Made by a program: the position numbers and the translations under genes
In this document: piece by piece, positions 8,825 through 17,201 of the stretch
Layout: each line of letters begins with the position of its first letter
Position numbering within the stretch: the stretch's first letter is position 1
Notes under the pieces: model-generated
What the model was told of the DNA's origin: nothing
What the model saw: the letters and a program-made list of their open reading frames with translations, nothing else
The model's database searches: none
Assembly (NCBI RefSeq): GCF_004210305.1
Contig: NZ_SCFB01000001.1
Coordinates: 62,001-126,000 of the forward strand
Length of the DNA: 64,000 bases
Source of the DNA: Candidatus Finniella inopinata
GTDB lineage: Bacteria > Pseudomonadota > Alphaproteobacteria > Paracaedibacterales > CAIULA01
Direction of reading: 5' to 3'

Positions 8825-9193
8825 TTGAGGGCTTTCTCATGAAAAAAATGAGTGTGGCTTGCTTTAATCATTTTTTAACGTTCCTCATGATAGTCTGATT
8901 GTGGTTGGAGCTAGAAACACTCACACATCGGTGGGTGCATGATTGGGCATATAAAAGCCCCCTTGTGATTTTTTCACAAGGTTACCTTGTTGAGCTGACG
9001 AAGCGCTTTGTCACCATAGACGAATTTTCACCGGATTGGAACCCGGTGACGAGATGTGCCCAAAAATCGAGAGATTTAGCGGCAGAGGTAGGTTATGTTG
9101 AGGTGGAGCGGTTGGGTGGGTGCCGTTTTTTTTGGGATTGCCAGGTGGGCCCCAAATAATGTCAGTATTGTGCCAGGTCTCAGGTCTCAGGTC
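8825..9193. other. Gene-poor region with hairpins, no supported gene
   Basis: No convincing coding sequence is present; one 86-codon frame (8899-9159) has unusual composition and no recognised domain. Two perfect stems are visible: CCTTGTGA/TCACAAGG around a five-T loop (8961-8981) and TCACCGG/CCGGTGA (9028-9049). Neither has a clear T-run. It could be a decayed gene, an untranslated region or a structured RNA; I recognise no known RNA family. Confidence 0.5.
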
Positions 9194-9212
9194 TCAGGTC
9201 TCAGGTCTCAGG
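9174..9212. repeat. Heptanucleotide tandem repeat (CAGGTCT)5 plus CAGG
   Basis: Five perfect copies of CAGGTCT and a partial sixth. The repeat overlaps the 3' end of mutY; the last five codons and the TGA stop of mutY are made of repeat sequence read on the minus strand. Confidence 0.97.
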
Positions 9213-10216
9213 AATGCTAAAACTTTTTTCATTACTGTGGGCAGGGCTTGTTGGTCAAGGGCCTTGGTGTCGGCCCAAAAGCCCGTTGGAAAGCCTAGGA
9301 TTTCTTCTGGATCCTTGGTCGTTTCATATACGCTTAGGTTCAGGTGAAAATGGGTGAACGTATGTTTAACTATGCCGCGCCACAAACCATCGTGAACCAG
9401 CTCGGTTGGTTGCTCTGCCCACGCAGTCCCTGGCACTTCAATCATGCCCCCCAAAAGCCCTTTCTCTGGACGGCGCCTCAGCCAAATCTGGCCCTGCTTA
9501 TTCATCGTCAAAAACGCACAACCATAACGGGTGGGCTTTGGCGGCTTAACGGCTTTGATGGGTAACGTGTGTTGCAGGCTGTCCTCGTAGCCTTTGCATA
9601 AACTTCTCAAGGGGCATCTGTCGCAGCGCGGCTGTTGGGGGCGGCAGATCATGGATCCTAAATCCATCAGGCTTTGCGCAAAATCACCCGGTCGATCATC
9701 GGCCGCCAATAATAACGCTTTTTCAGCGACTGTTTTCTTCAACATCGGCAGCGCTTGAGTCAACCCAAAAACGCGGGCCACCACCCGAATCACATTTCCA
9801 TCGACCGGCACAACGGGCTGGTCAAAGGCTATTGATGCGATGGCTTTGGCAGTATAATCACCAACGCCTGGAAGCTTCCTAAGATCATCGGGCGTTTGCG
9901 GAAAGGACGGCAGGTCAGCCAACTGCCCCAAAGCCTTGTGCAGATTTCGAGCACGACTGTAATACCCCAGACCTTGCCACGCGACCAGAACGTCATCCAA
10001 CGACGCCTTAGCCATCGCTTCCAACGTTGGCCACTGGCCAATAAAGCGTTCAAAATAGGCAATCACGGTGGCCACTGTTGTTTGCTGCAACATGATCTCG
10101 CTAAGCAACACGTGATAGGGGTTGGGTTTTTGACCCTTTAAGGCTCGCCAGGGCAGGGTGCGCCGGTTGCTGTCATACCAATGCAGCAGACGATGACGAA
10201 AGGCAGCTATATCCAT
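9194..10216 (-). CDS. mutY: A/G-specific adenine DNA glycosylase MutY
   Basis: Removes adenine mispaired with 8-oxoguanine. The HhH-GPD domain includes NPYHVLLSEIMLQQTTVATV (the Glu of SEIMLQQT is the catalytic acid), LPGVGDYTAKAIASIAFD (helix-hairpin-helix) and PVDGNVIRVVARV (catalytic Asp). The [4Fe-4S] ligands are C-x6-C-x2-C-x5-C in ICRPQQPRCDRCPLRSLC. A C-terminal NUDIX-like domain (IWLRRRPEKGLLGGMIEVPG) reads the 8-oxoG strand. I start at the ATG at 10216 (340 residues), because the longer frame adds 72 residues of non-homologous sequence that overlaps the divergent gene. The stop lies in a heptanucleotide repeat. Confidence 0.96.
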   Translation of the reverse strand: MDIAAFRHRLLHWYDSNRRTLPWRALKGQKPNPYHVLLSEIMLQQTTVATVIAYFERFIGQWPTLEAMAKASLDDVLVAWQGLGYYSRARNLHKALGQLADLPSFPQTPDDLRKLPGVGDYTAKAIASIAFDQPVVPVDGNVIRVVARVFGLTQALPMLKKTVAEKALLLAADDRPGDFAQSLMDLGSMICRPQQPRCDRCPLRSLCKGYEDSLQHTLPIKAVKPPKPTRYGCAFLTMNKQGQIWLRRRPEKGLLGGMIEVPGTAWAEQPTELVHDGLWRGIVKHTFTHFHLNLSVYETTKDPEEILGFPTGFWADTKALDQQALPTVMKKVLAFLRPET

Positions 10217-10244
10217 ATTGACAGATGGCCATTTTGTAAGGTTA

Positions 10245-10766
10245 ATGAATCTAACAATGCCAACAATAAAAGGTTCTGCCATCGCAAAGCAATATCCAAG
10301 ATTTTCACGGGCTGGCCGCTCTCTGGGGGTGGTGATGGGCAAGGTGATGACCCCGGTTTGTCGCCAACAGGGGTTGATAACGGCTGACCTGGTGTTGGAA
10401 TGGCCGCGGGTTGTGGGAGCAGAATTGGCCAATGTGTCCCAGGTCCTAAAAATCAGTTTCAGTGCGGGGCGACGTCAACAGGGGTGCTTGCACCTGCAAA
10501 CCAGCAGTACGATGGCAGCCGTCCTGACATACAGCCAGGCCACGATTATTGAGCGGGTGAACCAATATTATGGCTATCAGGCGATTGACCGCGTTCGGGT
10601 ATTTCATAAGCCTTTGTCTGGGGTCGTGCCTATCAAGAAGACGGCCACCCTTGTAAAGGCGCCGCTGCCAGAGGCGTGGCAGGGTTTGTTGCAGGACGTC
10701 TCGGATGACAGTCTGAAGCAGGCCTTGGAAAATCTGGCCACCTCTTTGCAGGCTAGGGTTTCTTAG
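10245..10766 (+). CDS. DUF721/DciA-family protein
   Basis: 173 residues, divergent from mutY. The core matches the DUF721 pattern: VLEWPRVVGAELANVSQV, then a strand-rich segment CLHLQTSSTMAAVLTYSQAT and IIERVNQYYGYQAIDRVRVF. DciA proteins load the replicative helicase in bacteria that lack DnaC; alphaproteobacterial DUF721 proteins have a related but less certain role. I prefer the ATG at 10245 with GTAAGG upstream; a TTG at 10218 and an ATG at 10257 are alternatives. The stop abuts the GTG of gshA with no gap, suggesting an operon. The C-terminal third has no recognised features. Confidence 0.75.
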   Translation: MNLTMPTIKGSAIAKQYPRFSRAGRSLGVVMGKVMTPVCRQQGLITADLVLEWPRVVGAELANVSQVLKISFSAGRRQQGCLHLQTSSTMAAVLTYSQATIIERVNQYYGYQAIDRVRVFHKPLSGVVPIKKTATLVKAPLPEAWQGLLQDVSDDSLKQALENLATSLQARVS

Positions 10767-12008
10767 GTGTTAACCAAACAAGATTTGATTGACGATCTGG
10801 CGTCTGGCTGTAAATCGCCACAGCAGTTTCGTATTGGTACTGAACACGAACAGTTTGTGTTTTTAAAGGGTCATGGGCGCGCGCCTTACCAGTCTATTTG
10901 GCAGATTTTGGAAAGCCTGCAGGCATTTGGCTGGCAACCTGTCATGGAAAACGATTATTTGATTGGGCTGCAATCGCCAAACACCCAGGCGGCCATTAGT
11001 TTGGAACCTGGTGGGCAGTTTGAATTATCGGGGGCGCCGTTTAAAACGGTGCATGAGACGTATCAAGAATTGGTGACGCATCAACAGCAGGTGGCCGTGG
11101 TCAGTCAGGATCTGGGTCTGAAATTTCAGGCTGTGGGGTTTGACCCTTTTAACAAACGGGAAGACGTCCCCTGGATGCCAAAGGCGCGCTATGACCTGAT
11201 GCGGCGGTATATGCCGACCCGGGGGGATCTGGGCCTGGATATGATGACGCGTACCTGCACCGTTCAGGCCAATTTGGATTATCAGTCAGAGGCGGACATG
11301 GTGACCAAAATGCGCGTGGGTATGGCGCTGCAGCCGATGGTGACGGCGTTGTTTGCCAATTCTGGGCAAGTGGAGGGTCAACAGACCGATTATCAGTCGT
11401 ACCGGTCTCAGATTTGGCAAGACACCGACCCCGACCGCACGGGCATATTGGCGTTTGTGTTTGAGCGCGGCATGGGGTTTGAACGGTACGTGGATTATAT
11501 GCTGACGGTGCCGATGTATTTCGTGAAAAGGGATGGGGCGTATATTGATGCCACGGGGCAATCATTTGCCGATTTTATGCAGGGGAAATTGCCGGCCCTG
11601 CCTAGCGAATACCCAACTTTACAGGATTGGCATGACCACTTAAGCACAGCCTTTCCCGAGGTGCGGTTAAAGCATTACCTGGAAATGCGGGGCGCCGACA
11701 GTGGGTCCCTTGAACAACTGATTGCTCTGCCGGCGTTGTGGGTTGGCCTGTTGTATGACAAGGACAGTTTAAGCGCCGTGGCGGATTTAACCAAAGACTG
11801 GACGTATGGCGAAGTGCAAGACCTTTACCAACGGATTCCAAAACAGGGGATGAAGGCGGTTTTTAAGGGGTCGCCGTTGGAAACGTGGCTTCAACAGGTG
11901 TTGGCCATCAGCCACGCAGGCCTTTCCCGCCGGCAGTTTTATAATGGCGAAGGCCAGACAGAGGCCATTTATTTGGAACCGTTTATGAGTATAGGGCCTC
12001 CGCGATAA
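10767..12008 (+). CDS. gshA: Glutamate-cysteine ligase, plant/alphaproteobacterial type, C-terminus apparently shortened
   Basis: First enzyme of glutathione synthesis, joining glutamate and cysteine with ATP. Family blocks are visible: RIGTEHEQFVF near residue 22, ISLEPGGQFELSG, MPKARYDLMRRYMP and MMTRTCTVQANLDYQSE, then YLEMRGADSGS. It starts with GTG directly after the DUF721 stop. Family members usually continue about 40 residues past the LEP block with a TPA(D/E) helix and a Trp/Gly-rich tail. Here the frame ends as IYLEPFMSIGPPR, 30 bp before the convergent amylase-like gene. The end may be a frameshift or an old deletion; the catalytic core looks intact. Confidence 0.9.
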   Translation: MLTKQDLIDDLASGCKSPQQFRIGTEHEQFVFLKGHGRAPYQSIWQILESLQAFGWQPVMENDYLIGLQSPNTQAAISLEPGGQFELSGAPFKTVHETYQELVTHQQQVAVVSQDLGLKFQAVGFDPFNKREDVPWMPKARYDLMRRYMPTRGDLGLDMMTRTCTVQANLDYQSEADMVTKMRVGMALQPMVTALFANSGQVEGQQTDYQSYRSQIWQDTDPDRTGILAFVFERGMGFERYVDYMLTVPMYFVKRDGAYIDATGQSFADFMQGKLPALPSEYPTLQDWHDHLSTAFPEVRLKHYLEMRGADSGSLEQLIALPALWVGLLYDKDSLSAVADLTKDWTYGEVQDLYQRIPKQGMKAVFKGSPLETWLQQVLAISHAGLSRRQFYNGEGQTEAIYLEPFMSIGPPR

Positions 12009-12831
12009 CGAAGACCCTTTTAACATAGAATGATCTATTTAGCCTTGTTGGGTCACTGTTGCTCCGTTAGCATTCATTTTGACAACGGCTCCATCAGGAG
12101 TAGTATATGTACCATAGCTGGCCACACTAGCCGTAACAGGGGCAGTCGTAATACTGGGTGGTGGAACGATGAAGAGTCTATTTTGTGTGCCACTGGTATA
12201 TTCCCATGTCTGTACGCCAGTATTATTAGAGTTTGTAGCCGTGCTGCTAACAGTATCCATCCCAATGCCCCTTACTCCTAACACATTTTGGTATACAAGA
12301 GGCAAGCCGGAGGGGAATCGCAGGGGAAGAGTTGACCACCGAGCCCCTGAGTTGGTTGAAGGCAGCATCACATTCAAAAGGTCAGGACGTATGCTCCAGC
12401 TTCCCAGTATAGGGTGATTACCAGCGATGGCAACTTGCTGCCCTGACGGCGGAATTGCATTGGAGGTGAACGTCACAGTGCAGGCCGTTTGTGGTATTTG
12501 AGCAGATGTGAGAACAAAAAACTTTGCGTCACCAGCTGGAACCGACACAGTAGAGAGACCTGACAGTGTAGTGAAATTGTTATAAGAGTAGCCAGGCGTT
12601 GTTGTGTAAGAACTGTTGGTAGTCCAGCCTATTGTGTAAGATGTTCCAGTTGATCCACTAGGTACTACTTCCTGGTACCCTCCACCAGGAATGTAGTAGG
12701 AAAGTGGCACCCAGTTAGGAGTTGTTATGGATTTTCCTGGGCTGCCAATAGTATTTCCTAGGGCGTGTCATCAATTGAATAAGTCATAGATTTCTGTTTT
12801 AATTGAGAAAAATTTTACGAGGTTTTTTTCG

Positions 12832-13595
12832 GTGAGACGCTACGCATTACGGGATGATCAATGGGATCGCATTAAGGGTATGCTACCTGGAAGGGAAGGA
12901 TATGTTGGTGCAACAGCAAAAGACAATCGCCTATTTATAGAAGCCGTTCTATATCGATATCGAGCTGGAATTCCGTGGCGTGATTTACCGGAACGTTTTG
13001 GGGATTTTAGAGTTATTCATCTACGCCATTCGAGGTGGAGCCAATCAGGTGTGTGGAAGAAAATTTTTGAGCTATTAAGCCAAGATGCTGACAATGAATA
13101 CGCTATGATTGATTCAAGTATAGTGCGTGCTCATCAGCACAGTGCTGGTGCTAAAAAAAAGAATTCTCAGCTGACCAAGCGATTGGACGAAGCAAAGGAG
13201 GATTAAGCACCAAAATTCATGCCACCTGTGATGCGTTGGGAAATCCAACAGGGTTTTATTTAACAGCCGGACAAGATCACGATTTAGAAGGTGCCGATGC
13301 CTTAATAGATAACCTTACGCAAGCTGGTGCCGTCTTAGCTGACAAGGCTTATGACGCAGACGAACGTATGAGAAAAAAACTTGAAGAGAAAGGATGTGAG
13401 GCGGTCATTCCCCCAAAAAAGAATAGGATCAACCCTTGTTCGTATGATAAAGACCTCTACAAGGCCCGGCACCTCATCGAAAACTTCTTCGCCAAACTTA
13501 AACAATACAGAGCCATAGCCACTCGATATGATAAAACAGCTCGAAACTTCCTGGGAGCCATACATTTGGTTGCTGCGGCTATTTGGCTTAATTGA
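12832..13595 (+). CDS. IS5-family transposase (orfAB, -1 frameshift), copy 1
   Basis: OrfA (12832-13206, GTG start) carries the helix-turn-helix part (RRYALRDDQWDRIKGMLPG, YRYRAGIPWRDLPERFG) and the first catalytic Asp in AMIDSSIVRAHQHSAGAKK. The conserved continuation DQAIGRSKGGLSTKIHATCD appears only in the -1 frame. That frame runs into orfB (annotated ATG-like start 13236) with the second Asp (VLADKAYDADERM) and the Glu (HLIENFFAKLKQYRAIATRY). The join is at the A8G tract 13153-13161. Without the frameshift orfA ends after 124 residues. Confidence 0.93.
13153..13161 (+). other. Slippery heptamer-type site (A8G) for -1 programmed frameshifting, copy 1
   Basis: Zero-frame codons AAA AAA AAG read through AAAAAAAAG; a -1 slip gives K-K-E then the conserved Q-A-I-G-R-S-K-G-G-L block of IS427-group transposases. 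The same tract is at 38808-38816 in copy 2. Confidence 0.85.
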
Positions 13596-15700
13596 TGACA
13601 CGCCCTAGTGTTGTTTTTAAATTATCACTGGCTAATTTATTTATATCATTTAAAGTTGTCGTATAAGGATCTCCTCCATTATTGATGATAACAAAACCAT
13701 GCTGACGAGCGATCAATAGAACGTTACTGGGGCTGCCTACTGTGTTAGACAAAGTGGATACATATTCGTGAGGTGCATTGTATTGTTCCATCCGTGTGCG
13801 AAAGCTCAAAGCCTGTTCAATTAATGTATTGCTGTCCCTTTCATCTTCATATCGCAACACCATGGGCGAACCATTCCGTATTGAACACAAATAAGCAGTG
13901 GCCAATTGGGATTGTGCTGTATCATCACTGTTAATAGAGGTAGCGCTACTATTCTTGTAAAAGACCCCTGTCCCCGATAGTGTTCCGACCCCAGGATACA
14001 TGTCTTGATTCACAGAAAAGGTAATCGCTGGCGTATTCCCCACAAGGGCCTTTGGCATGGCCATATTAGGGGGATTGCTCGAGCCTGGACCCATAAGACG
14101 CATGCTAGGATTAGAGAACCCAAAACTCATCCCACCTGCCGTCTTCGTAAAGCTGGTGGCCAACTGCTTTTGCAGTGCAAAATCTTCCAGGGGCAGGGTA
14201 GGGGCAAGGATTACCGCATCGCCTGAAGGATCGTCACGATTTGTTTTGTTTGAATCCTCTCCAAAACCCAAGGGGAACGATGGTGTCTGTGATGACCCCT
14301 GACCGATGGACTGTAAAACTGAAGACATGTTATCAAGAGATGACGACAATCCATAGATACGAATACCCGCAACGCCCATATCCTTTAACAGTTGCAAATA
14401 TCCCGCAATCATCGTTTGCACCGCAGGCTGATTGGTGTCAAGGGTATCGGAATAGTAGGTGGTGGTGGAATAGGCAGGATTAGCAAGTGTTGTTGGTGTC
14501 TGCTTAAAGAAATTAACCGTTGGAGAAGGGGTAGTAGTAACAATGGTGGTTCCAGAGGCACTTACAGTAGTCGTCACCTTCATATTTCCTGTAGTCAAAG
14601 TAGACGGTCCACTGTTTCCAGTCGTAGAATTAGCGGTTGTCACAGTGTTAGTAACACTGGTTGTGGCAGCATATGATAAAGGCTCTGTAGAAAGCTTATA
14701 ACTGTTTGGACTATAGTTAACGGCATATGTTGTCGCTCCGCTGGAAGACGTGGAAGGCGAACTGCCTAGACTACCACCTTGAAACCCAGTCTGATGGAAA
14801 ACCACATCGACGATAACACCAAGTTTCAAAGCATTTGCAGCATTGATAAGTGTTGCTAAATCATTGGCAGATCCATAACGATCTGACCCCAAACGATACC
14901 CCACAACGGTTCCATCGTTTAACGTGTACCCATATTTGTAATAAGGCGTTTCAGGTAAGCCTAACGTTTGAAAGGCTGTGTTTAGATCGGTTTGATACGT
15001 ATTCCCACCAGATGGTGCATAGCTTAAGTTACAAATATAAGGGTAATAAGCAAGGCTCCAAGAATTGTTTGGTGCCAGGGTTGTTGATGCTGTTGCCGTT
15101 GCTGATGTTAATATCGTTGATGCTGGTGTCGTTAAAGGTATTGTGACATTTGGGGGTGATACCAGGACGTGGGTGTACCCTTTTGCTGCAATTTGTGCCA
15201 ACTTTGTGGTAGACGTGGATGGAGGGTTACCTAAAAGGGGGGTCGCGTCTGCTCCTGAAAAAGAAGCCGGCGCACTCGTCAGATTATAACCCAAATCAAA
15301 CGCATGATAAATTCTGGGTCTTTCGGGTGTGTCTGCCGTATTAAAAAAAACAGGGCCATTTAAATTCGCCGACGTCACAGCACAGGCCGGAACGGCAAGG
15401 GTTGATAATAATAAGGCTGAACATAACGCCTTGATGTTATTCTTAGTCATTTGAATGCTCCAAAAAAATCGTATAAACAATTTTAAACATATACAAATGA
15501 ATAAACAGTTAATGGTTTAATTTAATTTTGAGAGTATTCACTCATGGGAGCCTTCATGACCCTTTACGGACAATAAGGTCGAATTGTTCACCTCTTTACA
15601 GCCCATATGGTTTGTGTGGGGCCGCTTACTTTCTAGGAATGCAGCGTATTGAACAAAGTCTTTCTGTCTGTCCTGATGAAAGGCCTACTACTTCTTTGGT

Positions 15701-16078
15701 TCAAATACAGCAGGATCGTTTGACAGATAAGTGGCTAGAAATGAAGCTGAAGCTGGTGTATGCCATGGGGTTTGTGGTGGGCGAGCTGAATCTGGTTGTA
15801 AATCTTTTAAATCTGTACTTGGATCGAAAGTAATTTTTGAATGATGATGAATTAACATTTTTCTCTTTCTTGTCTCCCGGACTCGATGCCTTTGTCTGGG
15901 TTAACTCTTCTTGTACGGTTGTAACGCATTTACTTTGAGTAATATCTGGATCATATAAAACTGTATCATCGTCACTGCTGGTGGCAACAACGGCGCTTAA
16001 GCCCGCTGAAAGTGTTAGCAACAAAACGGCCATGGAATAAGGCCAACGACGATTGATTTTAGGCGCGCGTATCTGCAC
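15701..16078 (-). CDS. Small secreted or membrane-anchored protein, function unknown
   Basis: 125 residues with no recognised domain. A basic N-terminus and one hydrophobic segment (RRWPYSMAVLLLTLSAGLSA) form a signal peptide or anchor, followed by an acidic stretch (SSDDDTVLYD), a polar region and a basic C-terminal part rich in Ser/Phe/Arg. I prefer it to a 101-codon frame on the other strand (15528-15833) because its GTG start has a good AGGAG at 8 bp spacing and a signal sequence. It lies between the amylase-like gene and the paralogue array, all on the same strand. Confidence 0.55.
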   Translation of the reverse strand: MQIRAPKINRRWPYSMAVLLLTLSAGLSAVVATSSDDDTVLYDPDITQSKCVTTVQEELTQTKASSPGDKKEKNVNSSSFKNYFRSKYRFKRFTTRFSSPTTNPMAYTSFSFISSHLSVKRSCCI

Positions 16079-16221
16079 GATGTATACTCCTGTTTTGTGT
16101 TTAGAGAGTAATTAGTATGCATGATAATTCTTAAGATAGCGTTACTAATGTAGAGGTTTTTAAGAAAAATTTAGTGAAAGTTCAGCAATCGCCCGAATCT
16201 TTCTCTGAGATTGGCTCGATC

Positions 16222-17115
16222 CTATCTTTCTTTTAAAAACTCCTCTAGGCTTGTCCATTTTTTAGTGGTGGTGACGCCATTGATAGTGTGACTCGATGTT
16301 GCGCTGAAATTATTGGATCGGCTCTTCCAGTTTTTCACTATAGATAGCAGGAGCTCGACGGCGAGCTGAACATACGTTTTTTCATTATTTAAAAGGAGGA
16401 AACTGTCCATTTTCATAGTGCTCTGCTTAGCAGGTTCTTTTGTCAAAAGAGTATGGATTTTCTTAATGTAAGTTGGTTCGGGGGTTGAAAGGATTGTTTT
16501 CAAGATATCTTCTGTCAGTCCGCTAATATACGATTTTTTTAGATTGTTTTCGGCGATTGCAGGGACCAGCCCTTTTAATGGCCAATCGAAGCACACCTGT
16601 CGTATGAAAATGCCCCTATTCCCCAGCTCGTCGTCGGACTTTAAGTTTGTGGGTGCCGAAACGCTTTGAAAAAGATCAGTTGCAGCAACTGTATAACTAA
16701 TAATCGCCTGGGCTTTGATCAGATGATCCCTTATTCTTTCGTCCTCATTTGTTAGATTATAGCTTCGTCTGACGGCAACCAAATCAAGAACGTCGACTTT
16801 ACCGGAAGTACTATAATGCAATGTGGTCGTTACAGCCAAAGCCTTGACCAGAATTTCATATTCAGATGCTGTGGCGGGTGCTTCGCGAAATCCATACTTA
16901 CCACCTGTGGCAAAGAAATAAGCCAGCGCGTTTTTTGTGTGGTCTTTCACAATATCAGAAGCAGTCTGGGGCACATTGGACAAATTCCGAATATGGTCCA
17001 TCAAAGGAATTCCCTTTGCCTCAAACTCTCTCCAATATTCAGAATCGGCAGCATGCCCGATTGTCAAGGTCATGACCAGCGCCAAGCCTATCCATTTCAG
17101 TGTTTTAAATTTCAT
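16222..17115 (-). CDS. Secreted paralogue family, member 1 (shortest)
   Basis: 297 residues from MKFKTLKWIGLALVMTLT, a signal peptide cleaved near GHA-AD. Shared family blocks follow: EYWREFEAKGIPLMDHIRNL, HTKNALAYFFATGGKYGFRE, ATASEYEILVKALAVTT, a VAVRRSYNLTNEDERIRDHL helix and KAQAIISYT. The family is otherwise all-helical looking and not recognised. Unlike members 2 and 4 it lacks the C-terminal strand-rich domain ending in KVLYS/KLYS and stops with KWTSLEEFLKER. The start is chosen because all four members align there; an upstream ATG adds 14 unrelated residues. Confidence 0.8.
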   Translation of the reverse strand: MKFKTLKWIGLALVMTLTIGHAADSEYWREFEAKGIPLMDHIRNLSNVPQTASDIVKDHTKNALAYFFATGGKYGFREAPATASEYEILVKALAVTTTLHYSTSGKVDVLDLVAVRRSYNLTNEDERIRDHLIKAQAIISYTVAATDLFQSVSAPTNLKSDDELGNRGIFIRQVCFDWPLKGLVPAIAENNLKKSYISGLTEDILKTILSTPEPTYIKKIHTLLTKEPAKQSTMKMDSFLLLNNEKTYVQLAVELLLSIVKNWKSRSNNFSATSSHTINGVTTTKKWTSLEEFLKER

Positions 17116-17159
17116 ATTTCTCTCTGTTTTGAATGCAATTAAATGAACGTGGTGCAAGC

Positions 17160-17195
17160 AAAAAGCCCCCCCTTTTTTTTAGGGGGAGGGGGGTA
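17160..17195 (-). terminator. Rho-independent terminator after paralogue 2
   Basis: Read on the minus strand, a run of C (CCCCCCTCCCCC) pairs with GGGGGGG across an A-rich loop and is followed by CTTTTTG. A similar structure follows paralogue 4 at 19251-19285. Confidence 0.75.
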
Positions 17196-17201
17196 AGGAG
17201 G

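Larger units (their letters stand above)
12761..13605 (+). mobile_element. IS5-family (IS427-like) insertion sequence, copy 1, 845 bp
   Basis: Perfect 16-bp terminal inverted repeats GGGCGTGTCATCAATT are flanked by a TA duplication (12759-12760 and 13606-13607). At this site the flanks could also be read as CTAG, but the second copy fits only TA. Two overlapping frames encode one DDE transposase through a -1 frameshift. The sequence appears identical to copy 2 at 38416-39260, offset 25,655 bp, same orientation. Confidence 0.96.
12039..15450 (-). pseudogene. Secreted GH13 amylase-like protein with C-terminal CBM20 domain, split by an IS5-family element
   Basis: The ATG at 15450 follows a short upstream extension and opens a clear signal peptide ending in ACA (MTKNNIKALCSALLLSTLAV...). 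The 5' part (15450-13606, 615 codons) has an (alpha/beta)8 GH13 layout: RYGSANDLATLINAANALKL and GVIVDVVFHQTGF (region I). Region II reads MGVAGIRIYGL, with Tyr366 where GH13 has the Asp nucleophile. Then come GFGED (region III-like) and FSVNQDM (region IV-like). The 3' part (12758-12039) carries CTVTFTSNAIPPSGQQVAIA and GNHPILGSW, a CBM20 starch-binding domain. Removing the 845-bp IS and one TA restores a continuous 854-residue frame. Long Ser/Thr-rich linkers are present. It may have been a non-catalytic starch-binding protein even before disruption. Confidence 0.88.

Noticed and set aside
8961..8981. Hairpin with five-T loop as a terminator
   Set aside because: No T-run follows the stem on the plus strand, and on the minus strand it is about 210 bp beyond the mutY stop with a G-rich tail before the Ts.
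8899..9159. 86-codon plus-strand frame after the MITE-like element
   Set aside because: No ribosome-binding site, no recognised domain, spans two perfect hairpins and has odd composition; treated as non-coding.
9174..9212. Tandem repeat considered as a CRISPR or VNTR array
   Set aside because: Seven-bp units without spacers; not a CRISPR array. No CRISPR array or cas gene is seen in the window.
10218..10432. Longer N-terminal extension of mutY
   Set aside because: The extra 72 residues overlap the divergent DUF721 gene and show no homology to MutY; the ATG at 10216 fits the family start.
12757..13609. CTAG as a 4-bp target duplication for the IS5-family element
   Set aside because: It fits copy 1, but copy 2 has TTAG on the left and CTAG on the right; only TA fits both with perfect 16-bp ends.
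15528..15833. 101-codon plus-strand frame
   Set aside because: It overlaps a minus-strand frame that has a good AGGAG site and a signal peptide; the latter is more credible.
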